A stretch of 7,631 nucleotides of DNA from Candidatus Omnitrophota bacterium (lineage in GTDB: Bacteria; Omnitrophota; Gorgyraeia; Tantalellales; Tantalellaceae). Of the stretch, positions 1 through 7,017 are shown in pieces. Within the stretch, counting starts at the first letter, position 1; each line of letters opens with the position of its first letter. The stretch covers positions 1 through 7,631 of the forward strand of contig JAUWWB010000049.1 of NCBI GenBank assembly GCA_030617085.1, written 5' to 3'. Under the pieces are notes generated by a model. That model saw only the letters and a list, made by a program, of their open reading frames with translations, had not been told where the DNA came from and searched no databases. The translations under genes and the position numbers were made by a program.

Positions 1-3000
1 AGGGCGCTGGCCGATAATCTGAGGCGTAACCGGCATGAGGTTACATTGGGCAATGTGACAGAAGAGAGGGTGAACTATATCCTTGATTTTCTGGAAGAAA
101 TCGCCCCAGAAAAAGTGTTCTATGACGAGCACAACGATAGGCCCTTAAATGTGATCGCTTTCTGTCATTCCGATTTCATGGACCGCGTTGGAACGACCGT
201 CGATTTCCTCAAAAGAAACGGGGTTCAGGATATACAGCTTATTAAAGGGACTCCTGATACAAATAAAGCACAGTCCATAAAAGACAGGCTGATCCAAGCT
301 CTAAAGACATGTCCGGATGGTACTGTCTTCTGGTTCCTTACACACAGCCACGGAACGCACATAACGTTGGTGGACGGGCAGAGCGAAATAAACTACGTCG
401 AGTTAGCGAAAGTTATCTATGAACGGATGAAGCAAGGCAAGAGGACGTCGTTCATCTATGTTGAAACATGTTATTCAGGTGATTTCGAGATAAAGACGCT
501 GAACCATCTTTGGAAGCTTGCCGAAAGCGAGGAAAACCAGGAAATAAAAGATAAGCTGAAAAATGTGCTTGAAAAGATGATATCAGCCACCAACAGTGGT
601 GCGGGTGGCTGGGCCTTTCTAACTATACGTGCTATAAACCGGCAGACCGGGGACGGCGCATCCTACTGGCGCGATTGGCTTGAGGCGGAAGAGAATATGG
701 CGACAGGTGAGCGTATGGAAGATGGAAAATATGTTTCACAAGACCCCAAATGGGTTTTTTCAATGTCGGAAGAACAATACAAGGAATATGTGAAATTATT
801 CGGGAACCCTGATTTTTCGAGCGTGGACTTTAAAGACACCAATGAATACCTTGATCCCGGTATGCCTTACTTCGTAGGCTTCATGGGCAAATACCGCCAG
901 AAGCGCGACCCGTCAACAGGCAATGTTGTCGACCCCATCAGAATATCCGGAGACACCGGGTATCTTGCGGGTACTGTCATAAGCGAGGAGACAGGAACGG
1001 GAATAGACCTGGCCGGCATAAAACAGGACCGCGCTCCACCCGTGAAGATAGACCATTATCTCAAACAGGTCGACGGCCTTATCAACTGTCTTGATCCTTC
1101 CTCCGAGGCGAGTATCCTCTTTAACGACATTTTAAGAATATTCAAAGATAAGGATAACCGGCCCGATTACGTTTTCCTAACCCACGGGGCGAAACAAGGC
1201 TTCTTTGGGATGGGAAAAGGAAAAAAACGCATCCTTGCCGTAGATGCCGCGCTTATGGAAAAGAATTCCCTGTCCTTCCTGCACGAGGTCATGCACTACG
1301 TGGCGGACATAGATCCCGGGATAAAAAGACGAATTGAAGCCTTATCCGAAGAAATCAAGACGGAGTGGTTTGATGAGCATAAACGCAAATATAACGATAT
1401 GGGGTCAAAATGGCAGAAATTTTTCGAGGATGCGAGGTTTCACTACGATATCCGCAATATCACACGACACTTCTTTCCGAAGCCGGACAAAAACTTAACG
1501 GCTTTAATAAAAAAGTCGCAGCTACTCGGTGCGGATAGGAATATGCGGGTTGCCGGGGAGCTTAGGCCCGATACAGCGTCAGACCTTTCTGAAGTGGCAG
1601 AAAATGTCGATAGGCCTGCTTATAGTATCATATCCAGAAACCTGGCGAACAGCTTGACACCGGGGAAGATGCCCACGGCTAAAAGAGGTACCAAATATCC
1701 TTTTTTGACCAGGGTGATAAGTATAGTATTAGCGCTCCTTCTTGCTTTTAACATTTCATGCGCAAATCCCGCCGCTTTTCGGAAAGCGGCTCAGGAGCCC
1801 ACTCTTTCACCGCAATCATCGTTATGCGCCGTTCCGGCTTTAATAACTTACGTGCAGGACTTCAATGTGGACCCGGAAAGGACGTCCCTATACCTGCTGC
1901 ACGGCGGCGAGTGGCAGGATGCGAGAGAACAGCCCCGGGTAGGCGCCATGTCGGATGGAGCGTATTTTATGACCCTGCCCCAGAATTTCGATCCTTCCAG
2001 GGAATATAACCTGCTCATTTTCTTGCACGGCATAACTTCCCCACTGGACGAAGTTCTGAGCTGGGAGGAAAAGATGAAAGTGGAAAACTCGATAGTCGTG
2101 GTTCCGGTCGGTCCGTTCGTGAATAAAGGCGGACGGTTTTCCTGGTTTCTCGGCCCTCTTAAAAACTTGCTGAAGGTGTACTTTATGTTCAGTAAAATTT
2201 TCGACGCTCTGAGGGAGAAGATTTCGGAGAAGAAAAAAGGACAGTCCACTATCGCCAAAATTTTGGATAAGGTGTGTTTGGAGGAGGCGGCCCGGGAGGA
2301 GAAGAAAATGTCCCATGATCTTCTTTGCGGGATCGTTGCCGATGCGCGAAGGCATCTCAAGTGCCCAATAAACAAATGTGTTATCGGGGGTCATTCGCAG
2401 GGAGGGTACATGAGCCTGTACTGTTTTTTTAAGTCCCCGGAGTTATTCGATGAGGCATTCACCGTAAACACTCCTTTCAAAGAAGAATATTTTGGGAAGA
2501 GTCTATCCGCCTCAGCCAAAAAAAACAAAGGAAAGAGGGTTCTCTTGCTCTATGTGCCGGATGATGAAATCATCGGCCCGGGAGCCGAGCATTCCAAAAG
2601 GGCCAAAGAGGTTCTGGGAAATTATGGTCTTGACGTTGAGACGCATGTCTGTCCCTCGGGCAATCACCACGAGCTGAACCCTCTGATGGCGGAACTTATC
2701 AATCGCTGGGTGCAGGAAAGTCCGTGCGACCCCGATGGCGCAAAGAAGCCTTCAGCCAACAGAGCTGACCCCGCTACCATTGTGATCCCGCACCAGGAGC
2801 GAATGGACGGCCTTTTGGATGTCCTGGGATGTTCGGATATAAGCGCGGATAAACGCTGCCAGGCGGCAGAGACTATATTCGCCACAGCCACGGCTGATGA
2901 TGATTGCTGGTCCCGGGCTTTGGATGCGGTCTGTCAAATGTGGCGCGCAGGCGAAATAGGCGCCGTGACAGCGATCAGGCTTATATGCATGACACTCATA

Positions 3001-6000
3001 AACGCCGATGCCGCTCCCGGTGACCGCAAAATGGCAATAAAAACTCTGGAGAGTATCCTAAAAAAAGAGATTAAAAGGGCGGGAACGCGTGTGGCAGAGG
3101 TCAGGGATTTGATTGATGAGATTTCCGAAGCGTTTTCTGGCTCCGATACGTCTAAGTGGGACTCCCTGTGTGGCGTTCGTGCCATACGTAAGATGGCGGA
3201 TTACGGATTGAACGGTGCGGTAGCATTGCAGCTGATAACGAGTGGTTTTCTGATGAACGCTTTCATCGATACCGGCATTCATGACTATGCTGCCGAAGTT
3301 GTTATTTACAATTTTGTTTCAGGAGGGTGTATCTCGGACCGTGAGTTTGTGGCCTGGCTTGATGAGGTGCAGCTGCTTAGGAATGTGAAGATCTTACCGA
3401 GTCTGGCTTGCGAGGCAGTTGAGTTGGTATGCACCATGTTCAAGGAGGGGTCTATCGATGCCGTCGCGACTCGGCACATATTTGATCTTGCTATAAGTCA
3501 TCCCGATGCGGAGGTCGGGTCGAAAGCGGTTGAGTCGATCCGGAACCTCGTCCGCAGAGGTTGGATAGACGGCGACAGTGCTCTTGGATTTTTCGTCGAC
3601 GTTTTGGAAGATGGGGATTCTCCCGCGGGCGTGCGGGAATGCACACTCTCGGCTGTTGTCGACCTGGCGATATGGGAGTACATAAGCATCGAAGAGGCCT
3701 TGGACGCGCTTAGCCTCGCGATATGCGACGAGAACCTCTTAGTTAGGTTCGCAGCTGTCGAAGTTATCGGCGACGTGGCATCATGGGTTCCGGGTGCTGT
3801 AAAGCTTGTTAAAAGCGTGGCTAATAACGATGAAGATCCCTTAGTTGCGCTGGCTTGCTGCAAGGTGCTCATGGACCTCGGGGAACTCCGGGAGATAACG
3901 GCAAAAGAAGAGTCCACAATGAAAAAGGTCTTGTGCATGCAGAATGTCTTGCCCGAGCAAGAATATCTCGAAGGGCTTTCTCTGGTACGCAAGATCGCGA
4001 ACAGTTCGCCGGATGCTTCCAGGGAAATCAAGCTGCTTGGCATCCTTGCGGGCCAACGTGAGGCGATCCTTGGCCGTCACATCTCCCCCGAGCTGTTGGT
4101 CGAGATCTTTTCCGATCCTGCGTTTCAGCAACAAACAGAAGGATCCAGTTTATTATTTGGATCTTTGGGTAACTGTTATTCCGCCGCGCTCACGATATCG
4201 GAGATCCTCGAAGATGTGCTGTACCCTGCCCCGGATTCGGCGGTTGTCGCCCCCGGAGTAATGAAAGACCTTGTGCCGTTCGTTGTGACAGCGATGGAAA
4301 AGCGGCTTCTGTTAAAAGTGATAAGTACAGGCACCAAAGTGTACTATTTCGTCAATAAAGAGTTCGAATACGACCGAGAGTCTATCATCGGTATGGCTGA
4401 AGGCCACGGGGCGTCAGAAGTGATCGATCTTAGCCCGTATGCCGGGGAGAAGATGCTTGACGCGATAAGCAACGCAAGGGGAGATACAGCATTTATCTGG
4501 AATACACACGGACGGCGTGACGAAGATGGATCCTATTTTGTTTTCGGTGGGCAGATGATCTACGCAAAAGAAATAGCGTCTCACATCATGGACCTTGTGG
4601 AAAAACATCCCGATGGGTCCCGGACGTTGGACGCTTCACATATCAAGCTCCTCTGTGGTTTTTGCGGTTCCGGGGCGTTTGCCGAGGAAGTGAAATCCGA
4701 ACTTGAGAGGCTGTGCGACAAACCCGAGAAGCCCGAAGAAAAAGTGAGGATCGTGGGATATCCCAAGATCATTGCCTCAGCTTATGCGCTGACACCAAGT
4801 CATACGTGGTCTACGACGGAGGACTCGACTAACCTCCCTTATTGGCCGCTGATAAAAAAAGTGGCGTTGGATGAATCAGACTTAATGTTAATTCATTTCG
4901 CGAAGGCAGGGGATCATGTTTTGAAAAGCGAGGATGGCTCCCATGACATTGTAGCATATCTGCAACTTGATCCCGAAGAGATACAAGCGCTGCAAGAGAT
5001 CATGAATGAGGTGAATCCGGCATCAGGCGCGTCTGTGCCAAAAGTATTGCCGTTTTTCATGGGCAAGCTTTTTGACGAAAACGAGGAGATGGCGCTGAAT
5101 GGCGTCGAGGCCAGAGAAAAAGAAGAAGTCGACAATAAGGGCAATAAGGGTAAGTACGTGTATTTCTACAAGGATGGGAAGCACCTTCATACCAAGGACG
5201 ACAAAGAAGCGAAGGTGAAGGTGCTTAAGGACGAGAAAGGCAACATCAAGAAAGCTACCATGCCGGAACTGTGGAAGGACAAGTGGGAACGCCTGCCCGA
5301 AAACCTCCTTCCCGCGGGATTGAAGGAGTTTCTCAAGAATCCCTCGGGCCGCGAAGCGATCCTTATAGAAGACAACGAGAACATACGCGGGTTCACCGAC
5401 GGTGGTGAGTGGTACCTTACGCCCGCGGTTGTAGATAACGAGCTATCCTTCTTCCATGAACGTCTCGAAAAGTATTTCGCTTCGCTGCGTCCGGAAGAGC
5501 GGAAGAAACAGCTCCCCGAAGGCGTGAACGCGCACGCTTATCTGAGAGGCGTGGGTTGGGACATAAGGGAGTTCGTCAAGGACTTGGACATTTCCGGCCT
5601 GGATGCAAAGAGTCTGATCGACTGCCTGGAAATATTCGCGGAGGCGGGATGCGTGAGGAGCTTGACGGAGGCAGAAAAAGCGCTCATCGGGTGTAACGGA
5701 GAAAAGAGGCGGACCGGCGCGGAGCTTCTTTATGGATTGCAGGACATATTATACGGTTATGAGGCGAATAATAAGTTCACCGAATATATGAAGGAAAAAA
5801 CAAGCCGGCCGGAGAAGATTGAGGTTGACGAACTGGAAAGACGTCAACGAGAGAGCATGTTTAGCAAGATAAAAGACAGGCTAACCTCCGTGTCAGGGGA
5901 GGGGAAGGATGGTCTTATCCTCAAAGACGGCGAGAAAGAGATCGGCCTTCGCTTGCGGGCCGCCGGAGCGCCGATCGCTGTTCTGCCGCCCGGGGAAGAC

Positions 6001-6900
6001 AGATCGCGCTTCAATATTGTGTCCGTAACACAACTGCTCCGATCGCTGCAGAGTCCCCGGTATAAGGCGACAATAGAAGCTATTGCCGAGATCCACGAAG
6101 TAAGCAGGAAAGCTCCGGTTCATGCGTTCATGGCGGCGGGGTCGGATGAAGAGCTGGAGAGCACGGTCGCTTTCATGCGGCGCGTGGGGCGCAAGGAAAA
6201 CGGTGGGGACATGCTTAATATCAAGGCGTGCGCCTACCTTGCCGGTAAGGATTGGGAGGCGAACCTGAAAAAGGAAATAGGCAAACAGCTTGAGAAGGTC
6301 TATAACGACGTGACAGGCTTCAACGAAATCGAGACCCTGAAGAACCCGTCCAGGATGCTCATACAGCTTATGGCGAAGGAGGGCGGGAAGGCGGATGTGG
6401 CCGCGGAAAATAGGATAAGGAACTTGATAGAGTTCGGCGGCAAGGTTAATGGGGTTAAGGTGAAAGGTTTTCGCGAGATGTTCAGGGAAAAGGGACTTGA
6501 ACAGGACGAAATAGATAAGCTGGTGGGGAATATCATGGAGAACAAGGTAAAATTCGTTTACTCCTACGCGGGCAAGGGCGTGAAGTACCTCAACCCGGTT
6601 ACGGATCTGTTCATGCACGTGCTGGGGGTTGAATGTGAAAGGTATGGCAAGGACGACGGCTATCCGAAACAGAAGCCTCCGCAGAGTCTTGTGGAAAAAT
6701 ACCTGAATATGTTGAGCTCATCTACCAGCAACTATGGCGATCTGGTCGAAAAGCTGAATATCAGGGGGAAAGAAACAGAGAAGATAGGCATGATATTGAA
6801 GGAAGTATTTTCGGGATATGTCCTGGTGATAAAAGCGATCGACTGGGAGGGGATCCCGGAATGGAAGAAAGCCCAGAACGAAGTTCTGCGGGCGCTGTAA
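1..6900 (+). CDS. Giant multidomain protein (5'-partial): two caspase-like domains, zincin-like segment, alpha/beta hydrolase, HEAT-like repeats
   Basis: The frame is open from base 1 to the TAA at 6898-6900. The only near-edge starts are TTG at 46 (GAGG at 37-40, five bases upstream) and GTG at 55; the first in-frame ATG (178) lies inside a predicted core strand. The codons before 46 read as ordinary protein (RALADNLRRNRHEV), so I treat the gene as 5'-truncated, with TTG 46 as a possible but less likely start. Counting TTG 46 as residue 1, the order is: clan CD peptidase-like ~34-190 (H102, C142); HEVMH zincin-like ~340-480; hydrophobic signal-like segment 557-572; alpha/beta hydrolase ~605-892 (S784, D840, H875); HEAT-like helices ~915-1360; second clan CD-like domain ~1418-1590 (H1488, C1540); unrecognised 1591-2284. 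No frameshift or internal stop is seen. The combination suggests a large processed or cell-surface enzyme, but cell location and substrate are inference. I do not recognise a named gene. Confidence 0.9.
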   Translation, partial: RALADNLRRNRHEVTLGNVTEERVNYILDFLEEIAPEKVFYDEHNDRPLNVIAFCHSDFMDRVGTTVDFLKRNGVQDIQLIKGTPDTNKAQSIKDRLIQALKTCPDGTVFWFLTHSHGTHITLVDGQSEINYVELAKVIYERMKQGKRTSFIYVETCYSGDFEIKTLNHLWKLAESEENQEIKDKLKNVLEKMISATNSGAGGWAFLTIRAINRQTGDGASYWRDWLEAEENMATGERMEDGKYVSQDPKWVFSMSEEQYKEYVKLFGNPDFSSVDFKDTNEYLDPGMPYFVGFMGKYRQKRDPSTGNVVDPIRISGDTGYLAGTVISEETGTGIDLAGIKQDRAPPVKIDHYLKQVDGLINCLDPSSEASILFNDILRIFKDKDNRPDYVFLTHGAKQGFFGMGKGKKRILAVDAALMEKNSLSFLHEVMHYVADIDPGIKRRIEALSEEIKTEWFDEHKRKYNDMGSKWQKFFEDARFHYDIRNITRHFFPKPDKNLTALIKKSQLLGADRNMRVAGELRPDTASDLSEVAENVDRPAYSIISRNLANSLTPGKMPTAKRGTKYPFLTRVISIVLALLLAFNISCANPAAFRKAAQEPTLSPQSSLCAVPALITYVQDFNVDPERTSLYLLHGGEWQDAREQPRVGAMSDGAYFMTLPQNFDPSREYNLLIFLHGITSPLDEVLSWEEKMKVENSIVVVPVGPFVNKGGRFSWFLGPLKNLLKVYFMFSKIFDALREKISEKKKGQSTIAKILDKVCLEEAAREEKKMSHDLLCGIVADARRHLKCPINKCVIGGHSQGGYMSLYCFFKSPELFDEAFTVNTPFKEEYFGKSLSASAKKNKGKRVLLLYVPDDEIIGPGAEHSKRAKEVLGNYGLDVETHVCPSGNHHELNPLMAELINRWVQESPCDPDGAKKPSANRADPATIVIPHQERMDGLLDVLGCSDISADKRCQAAETIFATATADDDCWSRALDAVCQMWRAGEIGAVTAIRLICMTLINADAAPGDRKMAIKTLESILKKEIKRAGTRVAEVRDLIDEISEAFSGSDTSKWDSLCGVRAIRKMADYGLNGAVALQLITSGFLMNAFIDTGIHDYAAEVVIYNFVSGGCISDREFVAWLDEVQLLRNVKILPSLACEAVELVCTMFKEGSIDAVATRHIFDLAISHPDAEVGSKAVESIRNLVRRGWIDGDSALGFFVDVLEDGDSPAGVRECTLSAVVDLAIWEYISIEEALDALSLAICDENLLVRFAAVEVIGDVASWVPGAVKLVKSVANNDEDPLVALACCKVLMDLGELREITAKEESTMKKVLCMQNVLPEQEYLEGLSLVRKIANSSPDASREIKLLGILAGQREAILGRHISPELLVEIFSDPAFQQQTEGSSLLFGSLGNCYSAALTISEILEDVLYPAPDSAVVAPGVMKDLVPFVVTAMEKRLLLKVISTGTKVYYFVNKEFEYDRESIIGMAEGHGASEVIDLSPYAGEKMLDAISNARGDTAFIWNTHGRRDEDGSYFVFGGQMIYAKEIASHIMDLVEKHPDGSRTLDASHIKLLCGFCGSGAFAEEVKSELERLCDKPEKPEEKVRIVGYPKIIASAYALTPSHTWSTTEDSTNLPYWPLIKKVALDESDLMLIHFAKAGDHVLKSEDGSHDIVAYLQLDPEEIQALQEIMNEVNPASGASVPKVLPFFMGKLFDENEEMALNGVEAREKEEVDNKGNKGKYVYFYKDGKHLHTKDDKEAKVKVLKDEKGNIKKATMPELWKDKWERLPENLLPAGLKEFLKNPSGREAILIEDNENIRGFTDGGEWYLTPAVVDNELSFFHERLEKYFASLRPEERKKQLPEGVNAHAYLRGVGWDIREFVKDLDISGLDAKSLIDCLEIFAEAGCVRSLTEAEKALIGCNGEKRRTGAELLYGLQDILYGYEANNKFTEYMKEKTSRPEKIEVDELERRQRESMFSKIKDRLTSVSGEGKDGLILKDGEKEIGLRLRAAGAPIAVLPPGEDRSRFNIVSVTQLLRSLQSPRYKATIEAIAEIHEVSRKAPVHAFMAAGSDEELESTVAFMRRVGRKENGGDMLNIKACAYLAGKDWEANLKKEIGKQLEKVYNDVTGFNEIETLKNPSRMLIQLMAKEGGKADVAAENRIRNLIEFGGKVNGVKVKGFREMFREKGLEQDEIDKLVGNIMENKVKFVYSYAGKGVKYLNPVTDLFMHVLGVECERYGKDDGYPKQKPPQSLVEKYLNMLSSSTSNYGDLVEKLNIRGKETEKIGMILKEVFSGYVLVIKAIDWEGIPEWKKAQNEVLRAL
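145..615 (+). other. Domain: legumain (C13)/caspase-like clan CD peptidase
   Basis: Residues ~34-190 show the caspase-haemoglobinase pattern. There is a first strand (LNVIAFCH), then a strand ending in the histidine motif (VFWFLTHSHG, His102 at 349-351), then a strand ending in the cysteine motif (FIYVETCYSG, Cys142 at 469-471). Spacing of about 40 residues between His and Cys, and the hydrophobic run followed by E-x-C-x-S-G, fit C13 legumain/GPI8 peptidases (H-G, then EACxSG). Both presumed catalytic residues are present, so an active cysteine peptidase is plausible. Substrate specificity cannot be read. A bacterial metacaspase-like or C11-type assignment is the main alternative within the same clan. 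Confidence 0.72.
1063..1485 (+). other. Domain: putative zincin metalloprotease-like segment (HEVMH)
   Basis: Residues ~340-480 include a strand (KRILAVDAALM) followed by a helix carrying FLHEVMHYV. The HExxH motif is H413-E414-V415-M416-H417 at 1282-1296. The strand-then-HExxH layout is typical of small zincins, where both histidines bind zinc and the glutamate acts as general base. The third ligand is not certain; H466 in ARFHYD, about 50 residues downstream, is one candidate. HExxH can occur by chance, but its hydrophobic flanks and preceding strand support a real site. The family is not identified. Confidence 0.5.
1669..1761 (+). other. Internal signal-peptide-like / transmembrane segment
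   Basis: From M542 the protein reads as a textbook N-terminal export signal placed in mid-protein: a basic stretch with K546, R547, K550 and R556, then an uncharged hydrophobic core VISIVLALLLAFNI (557-570), then S-C-A-N-P with Cys572 at 1759-1761. The cysteine recalls a lipobox, but -3 is Asn, so the lipobox match is weak. By the positive-inside rule the upstream half would stay cytoplasmic and the hydrolase half would be outside. The ATG at 1669 has GGGGA at 1662-1666, only two bases upstream, which is too close for a good ribosome site. I therefore read it as internal, perhaps a relic of a gene fusion. Confidence 0.6.
1771..1790 (+). other. Perfect hairpin inside the giant ORF
   Basis: The arms 1771-1778 (GCCGCTTT) and 1783-1790 (AAAGCGGC) pair over 8 bp around a TCGG loop. 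It lies ten bases after the Cys572 codon, in the linker between the hydrophobic segment and the hydrolase. No T tract follows, so it is not an intrinsic terminator. It could slow ribosomes while the preceding segment enters the membrane, or it may be chance. Confidence 0.35.
1858..2721 (+). other. Domain: alpha/beta hydrolase, esterase/peptidase type
   Basis: Residues ~605-892 hold a complete alpha/beta-hydrolase signature. The strand LLIFLHGI carries the oxyanion-hole HG (661-662). The nucleophile elbow GGHSQGGY places Ser784 at 2395-2397. The strand LLLYVPDDEII supplies the acid (Asp840 most likely, Asp839 possible). GNHHEL supplies the histidine (His875 likely, His874 possible). Order and spacing match dienelactone-hydrolase, carboxylesterase and PHB-depolymerase-like enzymes. 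Residues ~700-757 form a lysine-rich helical insertion before the nucleophile, likely a lid. The substrate, ester or peptide, is unknown. It follows the hydrophobic segment directly, which suggests export if that segment inserts in the membrane. Confidence 0.78.
2788..4125 (+). other. Region: HEAT/ARM-like alpha-helical repeats
   Basis: Residues ~915-1360 are almost entirely amphipathic helices in pairs of roughly 35-45 residues, rich in Ala, Leu, Val and acidic turns. Examples are HPDAEVGSKAVESIRNLV, DSPAGVRECTLSAVVDLA, NLLVRFAAVEVIGDVA and EDPLVALACCKVLMDLGEL. The pattern Asp/Pro, then V-R, then Ala-Val-x-x-(I/L) is the HEAT-repeat signature, clearest around 1155-1280. Such arrays usually act as scaffolds or binding surfaces; here one sits between the hydrolase and the second caspase-like domain. 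The exact repeat count cannot be set by eye, and the first part (915-1050) is the least regular. Confidence 0.6.
4297..4815 (+). other. Domain: second caspase-like clan CD domain (CHAT/C80-like)
   Basis: Residues ~1418-1590 repeat the clan CD layout: an early strand (KVYYFVN), then TAFIWNTHG with His1488 (4507-4509), then a helix after FVFGGQMI, then SHIKLLCGFCGSG with Cys1540 (4663-4665) and Cys1537 as the alternative nucleophile. C-x-S-G matches the motif of the first caspase-like domain. The FGG followed by a helix between His and Cys resembles C80 autoprocessing domains of large toxins and CHAT domains. Sequence outside the motifs is very different from domain one, so this is not a recent duplication. 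Active status is likely from the retained His and Cys but untested. Confidence 0.65.
4816..6897 (+). other. C-terminal region of unrecognised function with HERLE motif
   Basis: Residues 1591-2284 match no family I can name. About 1690-1745 is lysine-rich and charged with short strand-like stretches (KYVYFYKDGKHLH, AKVKVLKD). Residues 1799-1835 contain LSFFHERLEKYF (H1804, E1805, E1808 at 5455-5469) and later NAHAYLRG (H1830), an HExxE-then-His arrangement that could bind metal. From about 1920 on it is mixed alpha/beta and soluble, with no transmembrane span. There is no evident sorting signal: no LPxTG, no C-terminal beta-strand ending in Phe, and no glycine-rich calcium repeats. The protein ends in VLRAL. 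Confidence 0.4.
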
Positions 6901-6913
6901 CGCGCATTCCCTG

Positions 6914-7017
6914 TTCATACGATGCGGGACAAGAATGTCCCGCCTATTCTGTGCGATGCGGGACAAGAATGTCCCGCCTATTCGGTGTGATGCGGGACAA
7001 GAATGTCCCGCCTATTC
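6914..7017. repeat. Three tandem palindromic repeats, 34-bp period, between convergent genes
   Basis: A 28-bp unit occurs at 6922-6949, 6956-6983 and 6990-7017 with identical sequence, separated by variable 6-bp spacers (TGTGCG, GGTGTG). A preceding TTC at 6914-6916 hints at the edge of a degenerate earlier unit. Each copy contains a perfect hairpin: GCGGGACA, loop AGAA, TGTCCCGC (6924-6943, 6958-6977, 6992-7011). The array fills most of the intergenic gap, starting 21 bases after the TAA of the giant gene. The third copy overlaps the last two codons of the minus-strand gene. No T tract follows any stem on either strand, so a canonical intrinsic terminator is unlikely. Protection of mRNA 3' ends, factor-dependent termination or a REP-like mobile repeat are possible. 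Confidence 0.93.

Noticed and set aside
46..48. TTG at 46 as the certain start of the giant gene
   Set aside because: GAGG is suitably spaced, but the frame is open to the window edge with protein-like sequence upstream, so the start is probably off-window.
1654..1682. TTGACA at 1654-1659 as a promoter -35 box ahead of the internal Met542 start
   Set aside because: No acceptable -10 box lies about 17 bases downstream (GGCTAA), and the ribosome site before ATG 1669 is badly spaced.
1848..2394. Minus-strand open frames of 168-175 codons
   Set aside because: They lie opposite the alpha/beta-hydrolase coding region, which has clear catalytic motifs; they are Ser/Arg/Pro-rich antisense readings with no family features.
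5179..5226. 10-bp inverted repeat (5179-5188 with 5217-5226)
   Set aside because: The 28-nt loop and location inside a lysine-rich coding stretch with repetitive GAAGGTG codons make it likely chance.
5893..6618. Minus-strand 241-codon open frame
   Set aside because: It is a mirror of the C-terminal coding frame; the composition is typical of antisense reading and no motif is visible.
6924..7011. Hairpins as canonical rho-independent terminators
   Set aside because: No run of T follows any stem on either strand.
6922..7017. Repeat array as a CRISPR
   Set aside because: Spacers are only 6 bp and the repeat is a strong palindrome; no cas gene is present.
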